Source: Syntrophaceae bacterium UBA2251 (GTDB lineage Bacteria; Desulfobacterota; Syntrophia; Syntrophales; UBA2251). From it: a DNA stretch of 14,047 nt. The stretch spans positions 1 to 14,047 of the forward strand of contig DDXV01000032.1 of NCBI GenBank assembly GCA_002347815.1, read 5' to 3'. Made by a program: the position numbers and the translations under genes. This document shows positions 1 through 7,050 of the stretch, one piece after another; the first letter of the stretch is position 1, and every line of letters begins with the position of its first letter. A model generated the notes under the pieces. That model did not search any database and was not told the origin of the DNA. It saw nothing but the letters and a program-made list of their open reading frames with translations.

Positions 1-37
1 CAATTCTATTTGCTCTTGACAGAAGATGATAAAAGAA

Positions 38-66
38 TTGACAAAAAACGGACATGGTAATAGCAT
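38..66 (+). promoter_or_regulatory. Candidate sigma-70 promoter for the hldA operon
   Basis: A perfect TTGACA box lies at 38-43, followed by a 17-base spacer and TAGCAT at 61-66 (4 of 6 to TATAAT). Transcription would start near 73, leaving about 70 bases of leader before the kinase ATG. A second perfect TTGACA at 16-21 has no convincing -10 partner. The A-rich stretch around 31-49 contrasts with the GC-rich surroundings. Prediction from sequence only. Confidence 0.5.
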
Positions 67-144
67 TCACCCCCTTGACGCGCCTCCCTGCAAACCGTCG
101 GATCGGGATGGCCGCGCGTCGGGGAGGAGGCTCGGCCGACCGTC

Positions 145-1134
145 ATGGCGCATATACTGACGAGGAAACGGGCGCTGGAGATCATGGCCGGCTTTCCCCG
201 GGCGCGCGTCCTGGTCATCGGGGACATCATGATCGACCACTTCATCTGGGGGAGGGTTGCCCGCATCTCGCCGGAAGCGCCCGTCCCCGTGGTGGACGTT
301 CAAGCGGACGACCTGATGCTGGGCGGATGCGCCAATGTGCTCAACAACATCTTTTCCATGGGGGGAAAGGCCTGCGTCACCGGGGTGATCGGCGCGGACG
401 CCATGGGGGACAAGGTCCGGGAAGAGTTCCGGAAGCGGCACATCCCCACGCAGGGACTGGTCGCGGAGCCCCGGCGGCCGACATCCCTGAAAACACGCAT
501 CGTGGCCCATCACCAGCAGGTGGTCCGCTTCGACCGGGAGAGCCGGACGCCGATCCGCGAGGAGAGCGTCCGTCACATCCTGGGCTATCTGCGGGACCTG
601 CGCGACGGCCTGGGCGCGGTTGTGATCTCCGACTACGGCAAGGGGGTCGTGACGCCGGCCCTGCTGGACGGGATCAGGACGGAGATTGCCGGCCGCCCCA
701 TCGTGGTGTGCGTCGATCCGAAGCAGCGGGATTTCGACTCCTATCGGGGATTCGATGTGCTGACCCCCAATCACCATGAAGCGGCAGAGGCGGTGGGGAT
801 GGAGATGGGGAACGGGGCCGAGCTCGTTGCGGCCGGGAAACGGCTCATCGAGCGATACGATCTGAAGGCCCTCCTGATCACCCGGGGGGAAGCGGGCATG
901 AGCCTCTTCGAGAGGCGCGGCCGCATCGTTCATACACACCTGCCGACCGAGGCCCGGGAGGTCTTCGACGTCACCGGGGCCGGCGACACGGTCATCGGGG
1001 TGTTCGCCCTGTGCATGGCCTCCGGCGCGACCTTTCGGGAGGCGGCGGTGCTCGCCAATCACGCCGCCGGGATCGTGGTCGGCAAGGTGGGAACGGCGAC
1101 GGCCTCCCGCGAGGAACTCAAACGCGTCCTATGA
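145..1134 (+). CDS. hldA: D-glycero-beta-D-manno-heptose-7-phosphate kinase, kinase-only form (RfaE domain I)
   Basis: This PfkB/ribokinase-family sugar kinase of 329 residues should phosphorylate heptose 7-phosphate at C1, a cytoplasmic step in making ADP-heptose for the LPS inner core. The sequence shows VLVIGDIMIDHFIWG near residues 22-36, the ISPEAPVPVV block typical of RfaE, GGCANV at 60-65 (usually GGAANV) and the anion-hole/catalytic motif DVTGAGDT at 275-282, with D281 as the expected base. It stops at the length of the kinase domain, so the cytidylyltransferase half of bifunctional HldE is missing and should be encoded elsewhere. The 145 start fits the family N-terminus. A GGAGGAGG Shine-Dalgarno run ends at 130, a long 14 bases upstream; ATG 184 is a less likely alternative. 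The stop overlaps the next start (ATGA). Confidence 0.9.
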   Translation: MAHILTRKRALEIMAGFPRARVLVIGDIMIDHFIWGRVARISPEAPVPVVDVQADDLMLGGCANVLNNIFSMGGKACVTGVIGADAMGDKVREEFRKRHIPTQGLVAEPRRPTSLKTRIVAHHQQVVRFDRESRTPIREESVRHILGYLRDLRDGLGAVVISDYGKGVVTPALLDGIRTEIAGRPIVVCVDPKQRDFDSYRGFDVLTPNHHEAAEAVGMEMGNGAELVAAGKRLIERYDLKALLITRGEAGMSLFERRGRIVHTHLPTEAREVFDVTGAGDTVIGVFALCMASGATFREAAVLANHAAGIVVGKVGTATASREELKRVL

Positions 1135-1664
1135 GCAGGCTGGCAACGGCCCCGGTCGTGAAACTCATCATGAGCGTTCTTTCTCCGGCGCCGGACCTCA
1201 TCGGACAGGCGGTCGGGGTCGTCTCGGACCTCTACGGGGAGGCGGATTTCGTGAGCGCCCTGCTCCCGTTCGACTATACGGATTATTACGCCGCGGAGAT
1301 GGGCGCTCCCCTGTACAGGCGGTTTGTCGCTTTCGAACGGCTGATGCCGCCGGAAACCCTTCCGGACGTCAAGCGTCGGACCCTTGAGGCGGAAGAGCAA
1401 TGGACGGAAGGAGGCCGGCGGCGGGTCAACATCGATCCGGGCTACCTTGCCGAGGCCCATCTGATCCTCGCCACGGGAAAGGGCTACGCCCACCGGCCCT
1501 ATCTGCGGGACGGAGTCTATGCGGATCTGACCCTGGTGTATCAGCAGCAGGCGTTCCGGCCCCTGGCCTGGACGTATCCGGATTACGGAAGCCCGGACGT
1601 AAGGGCCCTCTTCGAAAAGATCCGGGCAAAATACCTGCTGCAGCGGAAAGAGACGCGCCTTTGA
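1131..1664 (+). CDS. DUF4416 family protein
   Basis: This 177-residue protein belongs to the uncharacterised DUF4416 family. Family-like features are PVVKLIMSVLSP at the N-terminus, LPFDYTDYYAAEMG near residue 45, VNIDPGYL in the middle and LTLVYQQQAFRPLAWTYPDY near the C-terminus. I see no signal peptide or membrane segment, so it is probably cytoplasmic. The ATG at 1131 overlaps the upstream kinase stop by four bases (ATGA), and the residues from this Met match the expected family start; the frame stays open farther upstream but that part overlaps the kinase. No function is established that I can name. Co-transcription with an LPS kinase and a YicC RNase is the only hint, and gives no firm role. 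Confidence 0.85.
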   Translation: MSRLATAPVVKLIMSVLSPAPDLIGQAVGVVSDLYGEADFVSALLPFDYTDYYAAEMGAPLYRRFVAFERLMPPETLPDVKRRTLEAEEQWTEGGRRRVNIDPGYLAEAHLILATGKGYAHRPYLRDGVYADLTLVYQQQAFRPLAWTYPDYGSPDVRALFEKIRAKYLLQRKETRL

Positions 1665-1753
1665 CCGGGCGCCTGGGGCCGTCCATTCTGAATTTGCGTG
1701 CATTCTGAAGACATGACTCAGGATCGATTTGCCGAGAAGGGATTCGGGACGAT

Positions 1754-2635
1754 ATGAAGAGCATGACGGGGTACGGCCGCGCCGAGGGAATGTGCGGGGG
1801 CAAGAAACTCGTGGTGGAGATCCGGTCTCTCAACCACCGGTACATCGAGGTTTCGCTCCGGCTGCCGCCCCCCTTTTTCCCCTGGGAGTTGGAAATCAAG
1901 AAACGGGCGACCGAACGCTTTTCCCGCGGCAAGATCGAGGTCGCCCTGCGCATGGATGCCCAGGAGGGGTTGGAGGCCGCGGGCCGGCTGACCCTGAATT
2001 GGCCGCTTTTGCGCCAATACCACGCCCTGCTGGTGGAGCTCAAGCAGGCCTTCAACATCGAGGATCCGATCACCCTGTCGATGCTGGCGGGGCTCCGGGA
2101 GGTCTTCATCACGTCCGAGAACGGCGTTCCCGCGGACAACTTGTGGCCGGATCTGGAGCCGATCCTCGCGGAGGCCATGTCCATGCTGTCGTCCATGCGA
2201 CAGCGGGAGGGGGAAATGCTCCGGCAAGACATGGTGATGCGCCTCCAGTTGATTCAAGGCGAGATGGACGCGATTCGGAAGCGGTCGCCCGGGGTCGTCC
2301 TCGAATACCGCGGGCGCCTGGCGGAGCGGGTGCGGGAACTGGCGAACAACCTGGAGGTCGATGATGGCCGGCTGAGCGTGGAAGTGGCGATCATGGCCGA
2401 CAAGATGGATATTACCGAAGAGTTGGTGCGTTTTGCCAGCCACCTGGACCAGTTTCACGAACTGGTTCTCAGTCCCGACGCCGTCGGCCGAAAAATCGAT
2501 TTCCTCATTCAGGAACTGAACCGGGAGATCAACACGATCGGCTCCAAAAGCGCCGATACGGACATTGCCCGGCGGGTCATCGATATCAAGAGCGAGCTGT
2601 CGAAACTGAGGGAACAGGTGCAGAACATTGAGTGA
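1754..2635 (+). CDS. yicC: YicC family endoribonuclease (DUF1732)
   Basis: This 293-residue protein has both conserved ends of the YicC/YloC family. The start is MKSMTGYGRAE followed by EIRSLNHRYIEVSLRLP. The C-terminal DUF1732 block includes DKMDITEELVRF, KIDFLIQELNREINTIGSKS and a terminal helix ending LREQVQNIE. E. coli YicC is known as an endoribonuclease linked to small-RNA turnover; that role is transferred by homology. A GAGAAGGGA Shine-Dalgarno lies 11 bases before the ATG. The gene sits 89 bases after DUF4416 and its last codons overlap the gmk start. The yicC-gmk-rpoZ order is widespread, but the small remA/DUF370 gene often found between yicC and gmk is absent here. Confidence 0.92.
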   Translation: MKSMTGYGRAEGMCGGKKLVVEIRSLNHRYIEVSLRLPPPFFPWELEIKKRATERFSRGKIEVALRMDAQEGLEAAGRLTLNWPLLRQYHALLVELKQAFNIEDPITLSMLAGLREVFITSENGVPADNLWPDLEPILAEAMSMLSSMRQREGEMLRQDMVMRLQLIQGEMDAIRKRSPGVVLEYRGRLAERVRELANNLEVDDGRLSVEVAIMADKMDITEELVRFASHLDQFHELVLSPDAVGRKIDFLIQELNREINTIGSKSADTDIARRVIDIKSELSKLREQVQNIE

Positions 2636-3257
2636 TCCGGCCGGCCGGGCAAAGGGAATGCTGATCGTCGTCTCCGCGCCCTCGGGGACCGGCAAGACGT
2701 CGCTGTGCCGGGAGGTTCTGGCGATGTTCCCGGAGCTCAGGTTTTCTGTCTCCTGGACGACGCGCCCTCCCCGGCCGGGGGAACGGGAGGGTCAGGATTA
2801 CTGCTTTACGTCCGAAGCGGAGTTTCGGCGCCGGATCAAGCAGGGGGAGTTTGTCGAGTGGGTGGAGAACTACGGACACCTCTACGGCACCTCGATCCGG
2901 GCCGTTCAATCTTTTCTGGATCAGGGTCACGACCTTCTGCTTGACGTGGATCCGCGCGGCGCCAGGGCGATCAAGGAGCGGTTTCCGGCGGGCGTGTTCA
3001 TCTTCCTGCTCCCCCCGTCGCTCGCGGCGCTGGAGGTCCGGCTGTCCCGGCGCGGGGAGTCTGCGGACGTGATGGCCACGCGTCTCGCGAAAGCAAAGGA
3101 TGAAATTCGGGAGATGATCTGGTATGATTACCTCATCGTCAACGAGAAGCTCGATGAGGCGGCGGATCGTCTGCGGGCGGTCTATGTGGCGGAAACCTGT
3201 CGCCGGGAACGGTTCTACGATCGGATGAAGGGCGATTTACAATCCCTGACGGGATGA
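2628..3257 (+). CDS. gmk: Guanylate kinase
   Basis: Guanylate kinase phosphorylates GMP to GDP with ATP in the cytoplasm. The 209-residue length is typical. The P-loop SAPSGTGKT is near residues 16-24; the GMP-binding region follows with SWTTRPPRPGEREGQDYCF, and the lid/late region includes LRAVYVAE. The chosen start is a TTG at 2628, inside the last codons of yicC, with a GAGGGAACAGG Shine-Dalgarno just upstream; it gives an N-terminus of usual length. An in-frame ATG at 2658 would begin directly at MLIVVSAPSG and has a purine run too close to act as a normal ribosome site. The overlap with yicC suggests coupled translation, and the stop overlaps an ATG in frame with rpoZ. Confidence 0.93.
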   Translation: MSDPAGRAKGMLIVVSAPSGTGKTSLCREVLAMFPELRFSVSWTTRPPRPGEREGQDYCFTSEAEFRRRIKQGEFVEWVENYGHLYGTSIRAVQSFLDQGHDLLLDVDPRGARAIKERFPAGVFIFLLPPSLAALEVRLSRRGESADVMATRLAKAKDEIREMIWYDYLIVNEKLDEAADRLRAVYVAETCRRERFYDRMKGDLQSLTG

Positions 3258-3274
3258 GAGGGAGGCGGAAGGTT

Positions 3275-3547
3275 ATGGCGAGAATTACGGTGGAGGATTC
3301 CCTGCGAACGGCGAAGAACCGCTTTGCCTTGGTGATCCTGACGACCAAGCGGGCGCGGCAGTTGTTGAAAGGGTCGCAGCCCCTGGCGGAGCGAAAGAAC
3401 AACCGGGAAGTCGTGACGGCGCTGCGCGAGATTGCCGACGCCCAGGTCGTTTTTGCCCATCCCGAATACCTGCGGGGCATCAAGGAGGAGTACCGACCGG
3501 TGCTCGATCACACGGAATTCGTCGGTGATGAAGAATATACGGAGTAA
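3275..3547 (+). CDS. rpoZ: DNA-directed RNA polymerase subunit omega
   Basis: Omega is the small assembly and stability subunit of RNA polymerase and, in proteobacteria, part of a ppGpp site. The 90-residue product begins MARITVEDSL and continues with KNRFALVILTTKRARQLL and ERKNNREVVTALREIA, the standard omega fold. I chose ATG 3275 because it gives the canonical MARITVED start and follows GAGGGAGGCGGAAGG by two bases or more. An in-frame ATG at 3254 overlapping the gmk stop would add MRGRRKV. Its end overlaps the pyrF start by 20 bases. Placement after gmk is a common bacterial arrangement linking guanine nucleotide supply and transcription. Confidence 0.93.
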   Translation: MARITVEDSLRTAKNRFALVILTTKRARQLLKGSQPLAERKNNREVVTALREIADAQVVFAHPEYLRGIKEEYRPVLDHTEFVGDEEYTE

Positions 3548-4301
3548 CGATCCCCGTGAGCGCCTGATCTTTGCCTTGGACGTGGGCGAGGGGCTGCCGG
3601 AGGCCCTGTCCTGGGTGAGGCGGCTCCGGGACCACGTCGGCATCTTCAAGGTGGGGAAGGAGGCCTTCACCCACCTGGGGCCGGGCCTGTTGGAGGCGAT
3701 CCACCAGGAGGACGGCCGCGTCTTTCTGGATTTGAAGTTCCACGACATTCCCAACACGGTGGCCCGCGCCGCCGAGGCGGCGGTCCGCCTGGGGGTGAGC
3801 ATGTTCAACGTCCACGCCCTGGGCGGTTCCCGGATGATGGCAGAGACCGCGACGGCCGTCCGGAACATGGCCGCGCGCCTGGGCGTGCCCGCCCCCGCCA
3901 TCCTGGCCGTCACGGTCCTGACCAGTCTGGACGACCGGGATCTGAGCGATCTCGGGTTCCGCATGTCCACGGAAGCGCTGGTGGTCCATCTGGCCATGCA
4001 GGCCCGGACCGCGGGACTCGACGGGGTCGTCGCCTCTGCGCGGGATGTCCCGGCCATCCGCGCCGCCTGCGGCGAGGCGTTTCTCATCGTCACGCCGGGC
4101 ATCCGTCGGGATGCGATCGATGCCGGTGACGATCAGAAGCGAATCCTGTCGCCGGAAGGCGCCGTTGCCGCCGGGGCCGACTATCTCGTGGTGGGCCGCC
4201 CGATCCGCATGGCCGCGGACCCGGTGGAGGAAGCGGACAACATCGTCCGGGCGATCACGGTCGGCCTCGCCGCGCGCACCGGGGCGCCGCCGCGCGTTTG
4301 A
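3528..4301 (+). CDS. pyrF: Orotidine 5'-phosphate decarboxylase
   Basis: PyrF decarboxylates OMP to UMP, the last step of de novo pyrimidine synthesis. The 257-residue product shows ERLIFALDV near the N-terminus, the catalytic cluster FLDLKFHDIPNTV with D68, K70 and D73, VTVLTSLDD in the middle, TPGIRRD, and the phosphate-binding VVGRPI near the C-terminus. These place it in the bacterial class-I subfamily. The start is the ATG at 3528, 20 bases inside rpoZ. The Shine-Dalgarno is weak, so expression probably depends on coupling to rpoZ translation. No in-frame start lies closer to the conserved core. The stop TGA is followed at once by the rlmB ribosome site. Confidence 0.93.
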   Translation: MKNIRSNDPRERLIFALDVGEGLPEALSWVRRLRDHVGIFKVGKEAFTHLGPGLLEAIHQEDGRVFLDLKFHDIPNTVARAAEAAVRLGVSMFNVHALGGSRMMAETATAVRNMAARLGVPAPAILAVTVLTSLDDRDLSDLGFRMSTEALVVHLAMQARTAGLDGVVASARDVPAIRAACGEAFLIVTPGIRRDAIDAGDDQKRILSPEGAVAAGADYLVVGRPIRMAADPVEEADNIVRAITVGLAARTGAPPRV

Positions 4302-4315
4302 GGGGCGGGATCGGC

Positions 4316-5077
4316 ATGGGGGCGTCGAACGGCGGATGCCAGGAAATCCTCTACGGGATAAACCCCGTGCGCGAGGCCCTGCGTCACGGGGGTGTGGACA
4401 TCCGGGAAATCTGGGTGACGGAAGGGCGGAGAGGCACGCCGCTCGCGGAGGTCCTGGAACAGGCACGGCAAAAGGGGATTCCCGTGACTTACCGGCGCCG
4501 GGAAGAACTGGACCGGCGGGCCGGTGTGCGCAGCCACCAGGGCCTCGTCGCCGTCGGCCGCGCCTTTGCCTATGCCGACCTCGACGAGGCGGTGGCGAAT
4601 CGTCACGAGGCGTTTCGACACAGTTGTCTTTTGATTCTGGACGGGATCCTCGATCCCCAGAACCTGGGATCCCTGATCCGGACGGCCCACTGTTTCGGCG
4701 TCAACGGCGTGATCATTCCGGAGAACCGCGCCGCGGCCGTCACCCCCGCCACGGTCAAGGCCTCGGCAGGCGCCGCCGGATACATCCCCGTGGCGAGGGT
4801 GGTCAACCTCGTCCAGACGATCCAGGCGCTGAAAGACCGGGGATTCTGGATCTACGGCGCCGATGCCCGGGGGGGAAGACAACCGGAGGAACTCATGATC
4901 GAGGGCGACATCGCCCTGGTCATGGGCAGCGAGGGCAAGGGGATCCGGCCGCTGGTGAGACGCCAGCTGGATTTTTCCTTGTCCGTGCCCCTGGCGGGGC
5001 GCGTCGATTCATTGAATGTTTCCGTGGCGGCGGGGATCATCCTGCATGCGATTATGAGACAGCGGGCCCGTCAATAG
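4316..5077 (+). CDS. rlmB: TrmH/SpoU family 23S rRNA (guanosine-2'-O-)-methyltransferase, RlmB-type
   Basis: This 253-residue SPOUT methyltransferase probably 2'-O-methylates G2251 in the 23S rRNA P-loop. An N-terminal L30e-like RNA-binding domain (YGINPVREAL, then SHQGLVAV) is followed by the knotted catalytic domain. Motif 1 is NLGSLIRTA at about 116-124 with R122, motif 2 is GSEGKG at 204-209, and motif 3 is SLNVSVAAG starting at S232. ATG 4316 is preferred to an in-frame TTG at 4298 because GGGGCGGGA sits five bases before it and the TTG overlaps the pyrF stop. A 2'-O-methyltransferase acting on another RNA cannot be excluded, but length and N-terminal domain favour RlmB. Confidence 0.88.
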   Translation: MGASNGGCQEILYGINPVREALRHGGVDIREIWVTEGRRGTPLAEVLEQARQKGIPVTYRRREELDRRAGVRSHQGLVAVGRAFAYADLDEAVANRHEAFRHSCLLILDGILDPQNLGSLIRTAHCFGVNGVIIPENRAAAVTPATVKASAGAAGYIPVARVVNLVQTIQALKDRGFWIYGADARGGRQPEELMIEGDIALVMGSEGKGIRPLVRRQLDFSLSVPLAGRVDSLNVSVAAGIILHAIMRQRARQ

Positions 5078-5110
5078 ACATCCTTCATCATCAGCGAGAC
5101 GGAGGGAACC

Positions 5111-6322
5111 ATGCCGGCATTCCTGTGGGAAGCGACATCCCGGAAGGGGGAGCAGAAGAAGGGAGAACTGGACGCGGCGGATGAGGCAACCATACGCGCT
5201 CAGTTGCGGCGTCAGGGTTTCAAGAACATCAATGTCAAGGCCAAGCCGAAAGACCTGATGGAATACCTCCCTTTTCTTAAGGAGTCGGTGAAGGAGAAGG
5301 ATGTAGTGGTCTTCTCCCGGATCTTCTCGACCATGATCAATGCGGGCCTGCCCCTGATCCAGTGCCTCGAACTCCTGGCGAGCCAGGAGCAGAACAAGAC
5401 GTTTGCCGGGATCATCCGGGCCATCAAGGAGGACATCGAAGGCGGGTCGACACTGACGGATGCCCTCAAAAAATACCCCAAGATCTTCGACGAGTTGTTC
5501 GTCAACCTCGTGGCCGCAGGGGAGGCCGGCGGTATTCTCGACGTCATTCTGTCACGCCTTTCGGCCTACATGGAAAAGGCCATGAAACTGAAGAGCAAGG
5601 TCAAGGGGGCCATGACCTATCCGGCCAGCGTCCTGGTGATCTCCATCGGCGTCGTGGCCGTCCTGCTGCTCAAGGTCATCCCGGTCTTTCAGAAGATGTT
5701 CGAGGGGATGGGCGGCACGCTGCCGGCACCGACCCAGTTTCTCGTCAACGCAAGCAAGTTCGCCCAGAATTACTTCTACGTGTTTATCATCGTCATTGTC
5801 GCCGTGGTCTTTGCCTACAAACGCTTTGTCGCGACGGAAAAGGGGCGGTATGCCGTCGACTCCATGGCGCTCAAGGCGCCGGTGTTCGGGCAGCTCATCA
5901 GGAAGGTGGCCGTATCCAAATTCACACGGACCATGTCCACCATGATGTCGAGCGGCGTGCCGATTCTGGAGGCGCTGAACATCGTCAGCAAGACGGCGGG
6001 CAACGTCATCATCGAGAACGCCCTGATGCAGACGCGCAAGAGCATCAGCGAAGGAAAGACGATCGCCGAGCCGCTCATGGAAACGGATATCTTCCCCCCC
6101 ATGGTGGTGCAGATGATCGCCGTCGGGGAGGCGACCGGGGCGCTCGATACGATGCTGGCGAAGATTGCGGACTTCTACGACGACGAGGTTGACGCGGCCG
6201 TGGATGCGCTGACCTCGCTTCTGGAGCCGTTCATGATGGTCTTTCTGGGCGGCGTCGTGGGCGGGATGATCATCGCCATGTACCTGCCGATCTTCCAGAT
6301 GGCCTCGGTGGTGGGCGGATAA
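5111..6322 (+). CDS. pilC: Type IV pilus inner-membrane platform protein PilC (GspF family)
   Basis: PilC is the inner-membrane platform that couples the PilB/PilT ATPases to pilin polymerisation. The 403-residue product has the two GspF cytoplasmic repeats: the first near 65-190 (VFSRIFSTMINAGLPLIQCL) and the second near 270-395 (FTRTMSTMMSSGVPILEALN). Predicted membrane segments lie near 171-193, 221-237 and 373-397, and the C-terminus YLPIFQMASVVGG is typical of PilC rather than GspF. ATG 5111 has GGAGGGA just upstream. It begins 33 bases after rlmB with no visible terminator, so it may be read with the upstream genes. PilB, PilT, PilD and a pilin are not nearby, so this is an isolated pilus gene or the rest lies elsewhere. 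Confidence 0.92.
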   Translation: MPAFLWEATSRKGEQKKGELDAADEATIRAQLRRQGFKNINVKAKPKDLMEYLPFLKESVKEKDVVVFSRIFSTMINAGLPLIQCLELLASQEQNKTFAGIIRAIKEDIEGGSTLTDALKKYPKIFDELFVNLVAAGEAGGILDVILSRLSAYMEKAMKLKSKVKGAMTYPASVLVISIGVVAVLLLKVIPVFQKMFEGMGGTLPAPTQFLVNASKFAQNYFYVFIIVIVAVVFAYKRFVATEKGRYAVDSMALKAPVFGQLIRKVAVSKFTRTMSTMMSSGVPILEALNIVSKTAGNVIIENALMQTRKSISEGKTIAEPLMETDIFPPMVVQMIAVGEATGALDTMLAKIADFYDDEVDAAVDALTSLLEPFMMVFLGGVVGGMIIAMYLPIFQMASVVGG

Positions 6323-6327
6323 AAAAA

Positions 6328-6404
6328 TGGTCGGGATGGCGCGATTTGAACGCGCGACTCCTGCGTCCCGAACGCAGTGCCCTACCAGGCTGGGCCACAT
6401 CCCG
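6328..6404 (-). tRNA. tRNA-Pro (anticodon CGG)
   Basis: A 77-base cloverleaf on the minus strand reads CGG in the loop TTCGGGA, decoding proline CCG. The acceptor CGGGATG/CATCCCG, D stem GCCC/GGGC, anticodon stem CTGCG/CGCAG and T stem GCGCG/CGCGC all pair perfectly. The discriminator is A and the CCA is encoded at 6328-6330. It is convergent with pilC, whose stop codon lies 5 bases away. On the minus strand the CCA is followed directly by seven T residues. Confidence 0.97.
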
Positions 6405-6600
6405 ACTCGACGGGTCCCTATATCCGATTTGTCTTGGACTGTCCATTCATTTTTTGCGCCCCGAAGAGGCCCCGGTTCTTCACGACACTGCGCGGGATCG
6501 AGTTTCAGCAAGCCTTCCACCCGGTTCGCGTTGCGGGTTGTTTTTTGCGGAAGGGCATGTTATGGTTCCCTAATTGCTGGGGAGAGAGGGGTGAGGTGTC
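6405..6600. other. Divergent intergenic region between tRNA-Pro and DUF1178
   Basis: This 196-base spacer carries the minus-strand tRNA promoter described separately. For the rightward genes I see only a weak promoter candidate, TTGTTT and TATGGT 17 bases apart around 6538-6566. A strong purine-rich ribosome site (GAGAGGGGTGAGG) ends just before the GTG at 6601. No convincing gene or terminator was found. Confidence 0.5.
6417..6445 (-). promoter_or_regulatory. Promoter candidate for tRNA-Pro
   Basis: On the minus strand, TGGACA (complement of 6440-6445, 5 of 6 to TTGACA) is followed after 17 bases by TATAGG (complement of 6417-6422, 4 of 6 to TATAAT). The start site would fall near 6410, about six bases before the mature tRNA 5' end. 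Spacing and position fit a tRNA promoter well. Confidence 0.55.
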
Positions 6601-7014
6601 GTGATTATCTACGATCTGAGATGCGAGAACAGTCATCGCTTCGAAGGATGGTTCCACGACCGCCAGGCGTTTACCGATCAGCTCTCCCGCCAACTGATCA
6701 CCTGCCCCGTTTGCGGCAGCTTGCGCGTCGAAATGGCGCCCTCGACCGTGTCCATCAAGGGAAAGAGCACGCGGGACGCGTCCCGGCCGAACTCGGCGCC
6801 TTCGCCCCTGGAGGCCATGCGGATGTTCCATCGGTACCTGGACAAGAACTTTGACGATGTCGGCGCCCGGTTCGCCGAGGTCGCGCTGAGTATTCACCAC
6901 GGCGACGAGGAACCGAGAAACATCAAAGGCACCACGACCTCCAGCGATGAAGAGACCCTCCGTCAGGAAGGGGTTCATTTCCTGAAAATTCCGGTTCCCA
7001 AATTCGACAGTTAA
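6601..7014 (+). CDS. DUF1178 family protein
   Basis: This 137-residue protein has the signature start of the DUF1178 family, MIIYDLRCENSHRFEGWF, with C8 and H12, then TCPVCGS with C35 and C38. These residues could bind a metal in a small zinc-ribbon-like head, although the family function is unknown to me. The middle (about 45-75) is Ser/Pro-rich and low in complexity; the C-terminus ends in PVPKFDS. The start is a GTG with GAGAGGGGTGAGG directly before it; no ATG gives the conserved N-terminus. No signal peptide or membrane helix is visible. It lies 36 bases before the cysteine synthase/CysRS fusion on the same strand and is probably co-transcribed; a shared sulfur or metal theme is only a guess. 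Confidence 0.88.
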   Translation: MIIYDLRCENSHRFEGWFHDRQAFTDQLSRQLITCPVCGSLRVEMAPSTVSIKGKSTRDASRPNSAPSPLEAMRMFHRYLDKNFDDVGARFAEVALSIHHGDEEPRNIKGTTTSSDEETLRQEGVHFLKIPVPKFDS

Positions 7015-7050
7015 GATCGTGTCAGGGAAGGATTTGTCGTTACGTACGCC

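Noticed and set aside
1..40. Inverted repeat CAATTCT/AGAATTG (1-7 and 34-40) near the first promoter
   Set aside because: Seven bases with a 26-base gap can arise by chance and the left arm is at the window edge, so an operator cannot be argued.
54..779. A 241-codon plus-strand frame across the heptose kinase start
   Set aside because: It is Arg/Gly/Pro-rich, overlaps the kinase in another frame and has no family features.
1684..1709. Direct repeat CATTCTGAA (1684-1692 and 1701-1709) between DUF4416 and yicC
   Set aside because: Two nine-base copies could be chance; no symmetry or promoter overlap supports a regulator site.
4045..5184. A 379-codon plus-strand frame over pyrF, rlmB and the pilC start
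   Set aside because: The translation is low-complexity Arg/Gly/Pro and overlaps three genes with strong family motifs.
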